From positions 62,001 to 126,000 of IMG/VR virus record IMGVR_UViG_3300043446_004437: a stretch of 64,000 nt of DNA, one strand, 5' to 3'. The notes beneath the pieces were generated by a model. It made no database searches. It was not told where the DNA came from and was given only the letters and a program-made list of their open reading frames with translations. The stretch is from a virus. Each line of letters starts with the position of its first letter. Within the stretch, counting starts at the first letter, position 1. The translations under genes and the position numbers were made by a program. This document shows, piece by piece, positions 23,540 through 30,874 of the stretch.

Positions 23540-23611
23540 GCCCAGTTAGCACAGTGGTAGTGCATCCGCCTTGTAAGCGGAAGGTCCTCAGTTCAATCCT
23601 GAGACTGGGCT
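23540..23611 (+). tRNA. tRNA-Thr (TGT)
   Basis: Acceptor GCCCAGT/ACTGGGC, anticodon loop CTTGTAA (TGT, reads ACA), T-loop TTCAATC. It begins the run of folded RNAs extending to 23939. Confidence 0.93.
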
Positions 23612-23613
23612 CT

Positions 23614-23710
23614 AAGACAGCAACGTGATACACTTAACCTAGTGTGTGGAACGCAAGAATGATGTAATAAACACGTGGGACCCATATTCTCCTGGCATCA
23701 TTGCTGTCTT
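23614..23710 (+). ncRNA. tRNA-sized three-way-junction RNA, element A
   Basis: AAGACAGC (23614-23621) pairs perfectly with GCTGTCTT (23703-23710). Inside are ACACT/AGTGT (23630-23645) and AATGATG/CATCATT (23658-23702), the latter stacked directly on the closing stem. 97 nt long, two bases after tRNA-Thr. It lacks a recognisable T-loop, so it is not a standard tRNA. Confidence 0.55.
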
Positions 23711-23719
23711 TTAATTTCA

Positions 23720-23805
23720 TGATAGTAGCGCATTAAACTGTTGGTAATGGTAGAATATAAATGCGTACTACGGCTTCCCGTTGTAGAACTCTATCACTAC
23801 TATCA
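23720..23805 (+). ncRNA. tRNA-sized three-way-junction RNA, element B
   Basis: TGATAGTAG (23720-23728) pairs perfectly with CTACTATCA (23797-23805). Inside are CGCATT/AATGCG (23729-23765) and ACGG/CCGT with a CTTC loop (23770-23781) extended by TAC/GTA. Same plan as element A but no sequence match. Not a canonical tRNA. Confidence 0.55.
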
Positions 23806-23863
23806 CCTTTTAAAGAAAGAATAATTAAATGTTAACTAACCGAATAGGCAACATATAAGACAC

Positions 23864-23939
23864 AGGGCGGTATACCCTCACTCTTATAAAGTGTTGAAAG
23901 GTTAGTTGGTCCACGTGGGTTCAATCCCCACCCGCCCTA
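23864..23939 (+). tRNA. Non-canonical tRNA-like RNA, possible tRNA-Ile (TAT)
   Basis: Acceptor AGGGCGG/CCGCCCT and a textbook T-arm GTGGG-TTCAATC-CCCAC abut correctly. A stem CACT/AGTG holds the loop CTTATAA, whose centre TAT would read AUA. But the anticodon arm begins only 7 nt after the acceptor, so no D-arm is visible, and about 20 nt lie between it and the T-arm. GGTTAGTT (23890-23898) can also pair with AACTAACC upstream (23833-23841). Could be a D-armless tRNA, an interrupted tRNA or a mimic. Confidence 0.5.
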
Positions 23940-23954
23940 CTAAAGAGGCACTCA

Positions 23955-24281
23955 ATGTTCATTCAACGCAAGCCTTGGATGCAGGAAGCATCATGTGTTG
24001 AGCAAAGTTTAGATATATTTTTCCCCAACAGATATACAGAAAACACCGTTTCTAAACCATTTTCTGTATGTGAACAGTGTTCTGTTAGATGCGAATGTTT
24101 ATACGAAGCTATGACAACTGAATCTGTTGGCATATGGGCGAAAACAACAGACTATCAAAGATCAGTTATCATGTCTAGATTTTTTAATGATAACCCAAAA
24201 AATATTAACATTGACACAATATTCCAGATCGTTGAAAACAATAATTATTCTATACCAATTTCATTAAAATACGATCAATAA
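23955..24281 (+). CDS. WhiB-family iron-sulfur regulator (third)
   Basis: 108 residues. Cys14, then Cys39-x2-Cys42-x5-Cys48 (CEQCSVRCEC, with one extra Cys) and the turn GIWAK. The tail is less basic than in the other two copies. Located just ahead of the protease and ubiquitin-like block, so it may regulate that block; that link is inference from position. Confidence 0.85.
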   Translation: MFIQRKPWMQEASCVEQSLDIFFPNRYTENTVSKPFSVCEQCSVRCECLYEAMTTESVGIWAKTTDYQRSVIMSRFFNDNPKNINIDTIFQIVENNNYSIPISLKYDQ

Positions 24282-24327
24282 TAAAAATTCTAAAAAAGGC
24301 CCTATCATAACATAGAGTAGGTTGATT

Positions 24328-25083
24328 ATGACAAACGAAGCTTTTAATAACGACGACGATCTGTTTTCTTATGATCCAGACCAAACCAAACACATTCAAT
24401 CAAACGATTTTTATTCTAGCGCCTCAGACAACACCACATCTGGAGTATTTGATGATATATCTAAACGGATTGATGACACAAAAGATGACGATATTTTAGG
24501 ATCGTTTAGTTTAAAGATTAGATTTGCAGAATCTTTACTCGATACTTATAATAAATTTGTTCGTCCATCAAATGTCTTTTTCCACAAAGCTGTACATCAA
24601 ACATTAGACCAATTAACTAACGGTCGTTTTTCTATGTTTTATATGTATAATTTTTTGGAACAAAATATTATACGTAGACTTAATGTAAGTTATTTGTTTG
24701 AGAACGCTTTTCTCCAAAAAACAGAAGATGGCAGTTTAGAGATTTCTTCTGAATTCAAACAGTTTTTAGATCAAATAAAAATGGATTCAGACAACAATTT
24801 TGTTAATTGTTACATAAAAACTAATTTGCATATAAACAATCATGTTTTAAACAATGAACGTTCTATGTACGCTCAAATTGCAGAAAAATTAGATCTGCCA
24901 ATGCACCCAGTTATTGCAGATCCAAATCCACCCTTACAAGACTTGATACATACTCTTGCCACCAGCGTTAGTGACTACCATGACACAATGTACAAATCTA
25001 TGTTTGAATCATTGTCTGACGCACAATATACAGAAAAACTTTCTGAACTTTATTCCAATCCTGTTAGGATTACAAAAATATGA
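24328..25083 (+). CDS. Hypothetical acidic protein
   Basis: 251 residues from ATG 24328 (a TTG at 24322 is possible). Residues 1-60 are Asp/Asn/Ser-rich and probably disordered; the rest is helical. Coupled by TATGA to the S2P-like gene. No family recognised. Confidence 0.68.
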   Translation: MTNEAFNNDDDLFSYDPDQTKHIQSNDFYSSASDNTTSGVFDDISKRIDDTKDDDILGSFSLKIRFAESLLDTYNKFVRPSNVFFHKAVHQTLDQLTNGRFSMFYMYNFLEQNIIRRLNVSYLFENAFLQKTEDGSLEISSEFKQFLDQIKMDSDNNFVNCYIKTNLHINNHVLNNERSMYAQIAEKLDLPMHPVIADPNPPLQDLIHTLATSVSDYHDTMYKSMFESLSDAQYTEKLSELYSNPVRITKI

Positions 25084-25538
25084 TAGGTAAAAAATTTAAA
25101 AAAGTTACTGTGTCAGTTTTTTCTGCAGCTGCTGTTGCTGCGATAAACTACACTATATTCCATAGCAGTTTTGTGTTTATTATACTTGCAGTTTTAATAT
25201 CTCATGAACTTGGTCACTATATAACTGCAAGAATAAACAACGCTGATGCAGACTTGCCATACTTTGTGCCAATACCAATAGTATCTATTGGTGTTACCCG
25301 AATACGCAACATGAAACATTTGCCTTCACACATTGCAAAAAAAATTGTTGCATACGGTCCTATAACAGGATTCATAGCAGCTTTCTATCTTTTATTATTA
25401 TCTTTTATTTATACCTCACTACCAACTCTACCTTTACTTCTTGTTTGCGCATCTGAAATTATATTTAATTATTTTGGTTTTGATGGTACAAAATATCGTC
25501 AAATAAAAGAACAGGATACAGCTTTATGTACATTATAA
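25080..25538 (+). CDS. Site-2-protease-like membrane zinc metallopeptidase (M50)
   Basis: 152 residues with membrane segments at about 10-28, 30-50, 95-120 and 121-135. The zinc motif HELGH (residues 42-46) lies inside a membrane segment, and a later FGFDG (NYFGFDGTKY) corresponds to the family's third-ligand Asp in the NPDG-type loop. S2P enzymes cut substrates within the membrane. It is very compact for the family and has no PDZ domain. Its 3' end overlaps the next gene. A phage-encoded S2P next to a ubiquitin-like cassette is notable. Confidence 0.8.
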   Translation: MIGKKFKKVTVSVFSAAAVAAINYTIFHSSFVFIILAVLISHELGHYITARINNADADLPYFVPIPIVSIGVTRIRNMKHLPSHIAKKIVAYGPITGFIAAFYLLLLSFIYTSLPTLPLLLVCASEIIFNYFGFDGTKYRQIKEQDTALCTL

Positions 25539-25729
25539 TTGCACCTTTTGTATTTTTAGGTTTAGCTGCAAAGCTAATCAACAACAAAATAAATAAACAA
25601 AAACAAAATAATGAACTTTCGTTATTCAATAATATAATTTCCACATACACAAACAAAGTAGAGAAAGAGACAGATACTAGTGACACCGACAGAAAAAGAA
25701 TACGAAGATTCAATAAAACTAACATCTGA
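25526..25729 (+). CDS. Small N-terminally anchored basic protein
   Basis: 67 residues starting inside the end of the S2P-like gene. Hydrophobic N-terminus (YIIIAPFVFLGLAAKL), then a Lys/Asn/Thr-rich soluble tail. Overlaps the next gene by 50 bp. Might be a partner or substrate of the membrane protease; inference only. Confidence 0.55.
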   Translation: MYIIIAPFVFLGLAAKLINNKINKQKQNNELSLFNNIISTYTNKVEKETDTSDTDRKRIRRFNKTNI

Positions 25730-25910
25730 ATCAATTAAATCATACTTAGATGATTGTTGTTTAGATGTTCAATTTAGCCCAAACGGAACATTATCTGCAA
25801 CCGAAACATATCTTATAAAATTAATTTCTAAAATTGCTATAGGTTCAGCTACCGTTTGGTGGTCACTTATTGAATTGAAACAATTCATAAAAAATCGTAA
25901 ATCCATTTAG
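25680..25910 (+). CDS. Small hypothetical protein
   Basis: 76 residues from a GTG. Soluble N-terminal helix, then a hydrophobic segment near residues 45-62 (IGSATVWWSLIEL). Starts within the previous gene in a different frame. Unknown. Confidence 0.5.
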   Translation: MTPTEKEYEDSIKLTSESIKSYLDDCCLDVQFSPNGTLSATETYLIKLISKIAIGSATVWWSLIELKQFIKNRKSI

Positions 25911-25918
25911 GAGAAACA

Positions 25919-26302
25919 ATGAGCTCAGAAGATTACAAAAAATTAGATAAAATAAAAAAGTTTAACTTTTCTTTTGACATGGCATCTAAAACTAAGTCTG
26001 AGCTTCAACAACAACGCGATACAGTAAAGGAAAGAATAGATAAGATCGTCAATCATTTTACAATCGATGACGTTCCTATTCTTTCCTACATACTGCATGT
26101 AACATCTTCTCGCGTAGAATTAAAAAAGCTTGCTAAAGCTATTGATAGGTTAGCTGATCTTGTAGAAATAAATACTTCTTTAAATAATAAACTTAAAGTT
26201 ATTGAAGCTGCGGAAACAGATCCAAATTGGTTTGCTCTTGCATTTGGTGATTTTGATCAAGAAATAGATTCAGATTTAGAAAAATTTTTTACCCAAGAAT
26301 AG
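25919..26302 (+). CDS. Helical protein at the head of the ubiquitin-like cassette
   Basis: 127 residues behind TAGGAGA. Mostly helical, with coiled-coil-like heptads (KSELQQQRDTVKERIDKIV and later LKKLAKAIDRLADLV) and an acidic C-terminal tail. It ends 18 bp before the E2-like gene, so it is probably in the same transcript. Function unknown; a substrate adaptor or scaffold is possible. Confidence 0.65.
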   Translation: MSSEDYKKLDKIKKFNFSFDMASKTKSELQQQRDTVKERIDKIVNHFTIDDVPILSYILHVTSSRVELKKLAKAIDRLADLVEINTSLNNKLKVIEAAETDPNWFALAFGDFDQEIDSDLEKFFTQE

Positions 26303-26320
26303 TTGAAGAAAGAGATTATC

Positions 26321-27973
26321 ATGGATAAAGTTTCATATTCTTTTGTTAAAGATCAAGACAATATTATCTTTAGATCAAAAGTAAAGTCATTTAATTTAGA
26401 CCATGTTACAGATAAAGATATTGCTTCGTTTTACACCGCATTTTCTGACTATTCTTATTTTGATACTGGTCTTTTGCCTTTAGATGGCACCGGTCTTTTA
26501 GGTGTACGCAAAGCCGGCAACCACACTCAAGTCATATATCAGTACAAACCAGGCATGTATTATGTTAACTGGGGTGCTTACGAGAAAGACTCAAATTACA
26601 CAAAATACTATTTTGCTCAACCATACAGAATTGTTATCATAGATTTTCTTGATAACAATCTTTTAGGTGCAAGAACATTTTATGCTGTCGAGCCAGCAAT
26701 ACATTCAAATGTTCAGCTGTATCATGTTAATCTACCAAACATCAATTGCCAAGGGTACCGCGGAAATGCTGTTGGTTGGATATGTTTATATCACAATGAA
26801 GATTGGTCTAAGTTACCTTTTAACGAAAGACTCAATAGAGCATTAGAGCGTTGTTCTGGCGTAGAAGTTTACAATGACGCCAACATGAGCGAAACAGATG
26901 GTCCTCGTTTTTATGAACAATCTGAAATGCCTGATTACACTTATAGCCCAACTTTATGGGAGAACAAATCAGCAGAAGAGGGTTGGGAATGGACATTAGA
27001 TCCATCTCATTGGATACCTGTTAAAGTAAGATCAATTGATTCCCAAACCGATCATTATGCAAACGGCATTCCTCTTACCCTTCTTACGGCAATAACTGGC
27101 AATTACAAAGCGTACTACACTGACACTTATTTGCCAAAACCAATTAACGCTATTACCAGACCTGATTTACAATTACCTAATTCTCAAGTTGTAAACTGGT
27201 TTGTGCAGTCTTACAATACTTCTTCAACAACATTTTCTGGTCTTGATCCTTATTCTCAAAGCCAAGCTCATAGAGAACATGCTGCAACTATACAGCAAAC
27301 TTTATTTGATAACGATGATGAAGAAGAAGACGAAGATTCAGAAAATGAATCAGATGAATTATACTGCCCAGTTGTTCATGAATTTGTTTCTTCTGATTCT
27401 TGTGGCGATAAAAGTTCAACCTATCAAGATGAAGAAGGAAACTGTTACGAAGTTTGTCAATCTTGCGTTTATCACAACGATTTGATTTATGCAAAAAATA
27501 CTATGAAGCTACATAGCTCTTCGGAAAATTTGCATTATCAAGAATGTGAAGAAGAATATTATTATCTTCCAGCTATTAATTCTCCGTACAAAATTTGTCC
27601 AAATTGTGACACTTTACACATATCATTGCTTAAAGATGCTGCAATATTTCCTATTTGGAAATACACCAACCAACCAGGCGATCATGCTTGCTCAACTTGT
27701 ATAGCATCTCATCCAGACAAATATACACAATGTTCAGAATGTTCAACTGATGTTCCTCACAATACTTCTAAATTCTTTAATGATACTTTACATTATGATG
27801 AAGATTATGAAAAAGTTACTTGCGAATCTTGTTTGAAATTAGCTGATAACACTATTCAAACAGAGTTTACTCAAAAAAATTTAGTTCCTCCTTCTGAATT
27901 AATTATAACGGCTATACAAGATTTAGTGAATAAAATTAATTCTACTCCAAACACTGCTGAAGAACCATTTTAA
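26321..27973 (+). CDS. E2-like ubiquitin-conjugating-type protein with zinc-rich C-terminus
   Basis: 550 residues from ATG 26321. Residues about 100-165 read like the core of an E2/UBC fold: PYRIVIID strand, then LYHVNLPNINCQG and VGWICLYHNEDW, closely resembling the E2 pattern of a Pro-Asn turn followed by a catalytic Cys in ICL and a downstream Trp. The candidate catalytic residue is Cys155. The N-terminal FDTGLLP and YQYKPGMYYV blocks are shared with the protein at 36759. Residues about 345-520 carry four or more CxxC pairs, a zinc-ribbon or RING-like array, after an acidic linker. It ends AEEPF. Its neighbours (JAB, ThiF, small beta-grasp protein) support the E2 call; it corresponds in position to PRTRC protein B. 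Activity is unproven. Confidence 0.62.
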   Translation: MDKVSYSFVKDQDNIIFRSKVKSFNLDHVTDKDIASFYTAFSDYSYFDTGLLPLDGTGLLGVRKAGNHTQVIYQYKPGMYYVNWGAYEKDSNYTKYYFAQPYRIVIIDFLDNNLLGARTFYAVEPAIHSNVQLYHVNLPNINCQGYRGNAVGWICLYHNEDWSKLPFNERLNRALERCSGVEVYNDANMSETDGPRFYEQSEMPDYTYSPTLWENKSAEEGWEWTLDPSHWIPVKVRSIDSQTDHYANGIPLTLLTAITGNYKAYYTDTYLPKPINAITRPDLQLPNSQVVNWFVQSYNTSSTTFSGLDPYSQSQAHREHAATIQQTLFDNDDEEEDEDSENESDELYCPVVHEFVSSDSCGDKSSTYQDEEGNCYEVCQSCVYHNDLIYAKNTMKLHSSSENLHYQECEEEYYYLPAINSPYKICPNCDTLHISLLKDAAIFPIWKYTNQPGDHACSTCIASHPDKYTQCSECSTDVPHNTSKFFNDTLHYDEDYEKVTCESCLKLADNTIQTEFTQKNLVPPSELIITAIQDLVNKINSTPNTAEEPF

Positions 27974-28013
27974 TTAAAAATAACGGAATATTATTTTATT
28001 TAGGAGACCACCT

Positions 28014-29744
28014 ATGCAAGAAGAAGAAGTGCAGCCTCAAGTAACCCTTGATCAGCTTCAATATTTTTGGATGCCGTCAGGCGTTCCATGTTTTATTGCT
28101 GACAGGGATACAATTTGTGATATTGTTGAAGACATTGGCTTTAACATATATTATCTTTTGGCCAACAAAAAGACAGTGAAAACAATTCAGCAGCCTGCAA
28201 ATAACAACAAAGTTGGTTACACCACCACAACCCAGCCTGTGCAGGTTGCTACTTACAATTCTTCATTATTTAAGGTTGTGAATAATTTTGTTGGTAGGGT
28301 AATTAAACCATCTGATGATGAATTGCCAGCAGAGTTTTATGTTGCAGAAGAGTGTTGTGAATACAACATGCCTGAATTGCCTTACGTTCTTGTTGAAAAG
28401 ATGGATCAATTCTTTAGACTTGTTTATTCTCAGCACGGCACGGAGTCAATTGTTCTTCTTACTTACGATACAGAAAAACAGGGATCTGATGGTTGGGGTG
28501 TTTTAGTTCCTGATCAGGTAAATACTCCTGCTCACTGCAAATACGATGCGGACAGCATCGCTGCAATCAAACCAGAAAATGTTATGATTGTTGGTTCTGT
28601 TCATAGTCATCCAGAAATGTCTGCGTATGCTTCTGGTACCGACCACGCAGATCAAGCAGATTTTGATGGTCTTCACATCACCTATGGTTGGCAGAAGAGC
28701 GTCAACAATGGCGCCACTCAGTACCACATAGAACTTCAGATGTCTGGATCTTCTTATACCTTGAAACCTGAAGATGTTTTTGAGAATTTTTATATTCAAA
28801 AAGAACCTGATTCTGAAGTTGTAGAATGGTCTACTAAAGTAAAAAAAGCACACCCCCCTATAGCGGGGGGAGTCAGCACGTCGGCACCAGCGCAGGTTCC
28901 AGCGCCGTACAACCAGTCTCATCGGGCTCAACAACCGTATCAAAACTCGACGCAACATACGGCGGCTGGGGAGCCTACGATTGGTAAAAGACTTTTAACC
29001 AAACACTGGAACGACATGGTTGCCGATCTTGGTGACAATGCCATTGTTATTGTTGAAGCAGACCCCCAAATAGCTTATGCTTCAATATGTCCTGCTTGCG
29101 ATTACGATCTTGATACTCAAGATTTTAGAGCAGGATATTGTGCTTGTTGCGATGTTCCAGTTGTGTTAAACAGTCATAGTATTTTTCAAATAGCTTCGAT
29201 ATACAACAGATATTGTCTTGAGAGATCTTTAGATCCAACTCAAATGGTTCCATATTTGTATGGTGAAAACGAAAAGTTTGAACACTTTTTGATGAAACTA
29301 AATATTGAACAAGAAATACACGATATACACAAATATAATTATGGCATAGATGACGATGAAGATGTTCCATTAAGTTTAATAGAATCTTCTGATAATTATG
29401 ATTATTATCACAGTCTAAACGATAATGATTATGATGGAACAAAAACCATATGTTGCAATACACCTATGGAAAATTACATTAATAACTGTAATTGTCTTGT
29501 TCCAATTCTTTATGAAGATTTAAGTGCATTTGAATCGGCAGTTGAAACTATTGAGCTTTATGACACTAATTCTTCTTGTATATATTGCGCTCATTATTAT
29601 ACTCCTGCATGTCCTGCATATCGTTATTTATTAACTCAATATGTTACAAATAAATACGGTTTTGATCTTGAAACCCAAAGAAACGGCATAATACCGTGCA
29701 CTCATTATGAGTCAATGTATGCAGATACATTAGAAAAGGAATAA
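28014..29744 (+). CDS. JAB/JAMM-domain isopeptidase-like protein
   Basis: 576 residues behind TAGGAGACC. The MPN+/JAMM metal site is complete: His197-Ser-His199-Pro, then Ser207 and Asp210 in HSHPEMSAYASGTDHAD, with a probable acid at Glu144 (HGTESIVLLTYD). This is the zinc site of deubiquitinases such as Rpn11 and of PRTRC protein A. Residues about 285-325 are an Ala/Pro/Gln linker encoded by strikingly GC-rich DNA. The C-terminal half has CPACDYD and CACCDVP and further Cys pairs, likely zinc ribbons. Three bases separate it from the E1-like gene. Predicted role is trimming or removing the small modifier. Confidence 0.82.
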   Translation: MQEEEVQPQVTLDQLQYFWMPSGVPCFIADRDTICDIVEDIGFNIYYLLANKKTVKTIQQPANNNKVGYTTTTQPVQVATYNSSLFKVVNNFVGRVIKPSDDELPAEFYVAEECCEYNMPELPYVLVEKMDQFFRLVYSQHGTESIVLLTYDTEKQGSDGWGVLVPDQVNTPAHCKYDADSIAAIKPENVMIVGSVHSHPEMSAYASGTDHADQADFDGLHITYGWQKSVNNGATQYHIELQMSGSSYTLKPEDVFENFYIQKEPDSEVVEWSTKVKKAHPPIAGGVSTSAPAQVPAPYNQSHRAQQPYQNSTQHTAAGEPTIGKRLLTKHWNDMVADLGDNAIVIVEADPQIAYASICPACDYDLDTQDFRAGYCACCDVPVVLNSHSIFQIASIYNRYCLERSLDPTQMVPYLYGENEKFEHFLMKLNIEQEIHDIHKYNYGIDDDEDVPLSLIESSDNYDYYHSLNDNDYDGTKTICCNTPMENYINNCNCLVPILYEDLSAFESAVETIELYDTNSSCIYCAHYYTPACPAYRYLLTQYVTNKYGFDLETQRNGIIPCTHYESMYADTLEKE

Positions 29745-29746
29745 TT

Positions 29747-30505
29747 ATGAACCCTAAACGTTTTGTTGTTATAGGAGCTGGTGGCGTAGGCACATGGCTT
29801 ATTTCAGGTTTAGTAAGATTGCTTGAATGGAAAGCTCCAGGTTCAGGTTTGATAATTGTTGACGGCGACAATTATGAACAAAAGAACAAAGAGCGTCAAG
29901 AGTTTACAAAAATTGGCAATAAAGCTGTTGTTAAAGCTCATGAACTTACACCTAGTTTTCCAAAAACAACTATTATTCCTGTACCCAAATGGGTTGTAGG
30001 AGACGACTTTAAAGGAGTTACGACAGATGAAGATTCTCCAAAAATTAAAGCATCAGCTTTATTATCTGAAGGAGATGTGGTCTTTGCGGTTGTCGATAAT
30101 TTTGCTGCGCGCAAGATTATTTTTGATGCGGCGTCGCGGTTAGACAACATTGATGTATTTACTGGTGGCAACGACGATGCTTTATTTGGTTCAATATATC
30201 ATTATCAAAAAAGAGATGGCGTTGCTATAACAGAACATCCAGCAGTGTTTCACCCCGAATATGATAACGCACCAGACAAAAATCCTGGTGAATTATCATG
30301 TCAAGAAAGATCTGAAATAGAAGGTGGAACACAGTTACTTGCCACTAATATGGCAGTTGCTGCATTTATTCTTGGTAGAGTACAAAAGACAATTGTGCTA
30401 GACCAAAGCCCCGAAGAAACAGAGATATATTTTGATTTAGGTATCGGTAAATCCGAACCATATAACAGAATGGTATCTTATGTTTCAGAACCTGTTCAAG
30501 TATAA
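29747..30505 (+). CDS. ThiF/E1-like activating enzyme
   Basis: 252 residues. Rossmann nucleotide loop GAGGVG at residues 10-15, acidic strand end IIVDGDNYE with Asp39, then the conserved Asn47-x-x-Arg50-Gln51 that contacts ATP in the E1/MoeB/ThiF family. DNFAARKII gives the second conserved Asp/Arg region. Cys185 in LSCQERSEIEGGTQ is apparently the only Cys and sits where the catalytic thioester Cys is expected. It would adenylate the C-terminal Gly of a ubiquitin-like protein, very likely the product of the next gene. Equivalent to the ThiF protein of PRTRC cassettes. Confidence 0.88.
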   Translation: MNPKRFVVIGAGGVGTWLISGLVRLLEWKAPGSGLIIVDGDNYEQKNKERQEFTKIGNKAVVKAHELTPSFPKTTIIPVPKWVVGDDFKGVTTDEDSPKIKASALLSEGDVVFAVVDNFAARKIIFDAASRLDNIDVFTGGNDDALFGSIYHYQKRDGVAITEHPAVFHPEYDNAPDKNPGELSCQERSEIEGGTQLLATNMAVAAFILGRVQKTIVLDQSPEETEIYFDLGIGKSEPYNRMVSYVSEPVQV

Positions 30506-30523
30506 ATAAAATAAGGAGCAATC

Positions 30524-30775
30524 ATGGAAAACAATATGTCAAACGCTTCCGCATCTCAGCCAACTGGTATGGCAAATTTGAGGTTTGGTGTTTACAACCA
30601 GCCTACAAATGTTGCTGGAAAATCTGTTCAGCAAGCGCGCGAACAGTTTTCTAAAATTTGGGGTATCCCAAATGACGCAGTTGCTTACAAGGGCAAGGAC
30701 AAGCTCGACGAGAATTACGTTATTCAGCCAGGTGACAACGTAGAATTCCACCGTCGTGCCGGCGAGAAGGGCTGA
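30524..30775 (+). CDS. Ubiquitin-like (beta-grasp) modifier candidate ending in Gly
   Basis: 83 residues behind AAGGAGC. After a 15-residue Ser/Ala/Asn lead come two strands (NLRFGVYNQPTNV), one helix (SVQQAREQFSKIWGI), and GKDKLDENYVIQPGDNVEF, the beta-grasp order seen in ThiS, MoaD and ubiquitin. The last residues are RRAGEKG with Gly at the very end. PRTRC protein C has the same length class and also ends in KG, as I recall. Located directly between the E1-like gene and a strong terminator. Conjugation through the terminal Gly is inference. Confidence 0.72.
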   Translation: MENNMSNASASQPTGMANLRFGVYNQPTNVAGKSVQQAREQFSKIWGIPNDAVAYKGKDKLDENYVIQPGDNVEFHRRAGEKG

Positions 30776-30794
30776 TTAATTCAGTCATAAGATC

Positions 30795-30843
30795 GTGGGA
30801 AGGCTCTAATTTCCGCTAATAGAGCCTTCCCACATTTTTTTTA
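30795..30843 (+). terminator. Strong Rho-independent terminator after the modifier gene
   Basis: A perfect 13-bp stem (30795-30807 with 30821-30833, core GTGGGAAGGCTCT) with a 13-nt loop and nine T residues. It may raise stability of the upstream mRNA and separate modifier expression from the AAA+ gene. Confidence 0.93.
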
Positions 30844-30874
30844 AAAGGCGTAAGTCTATCTATCAGGGGAAAAA

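Noticed and set aside
23614-23940. CRISPR-like array
   Set aside because: The elements have stems but no repeated identical unit and no spacer pattern, and no cas genes are present.
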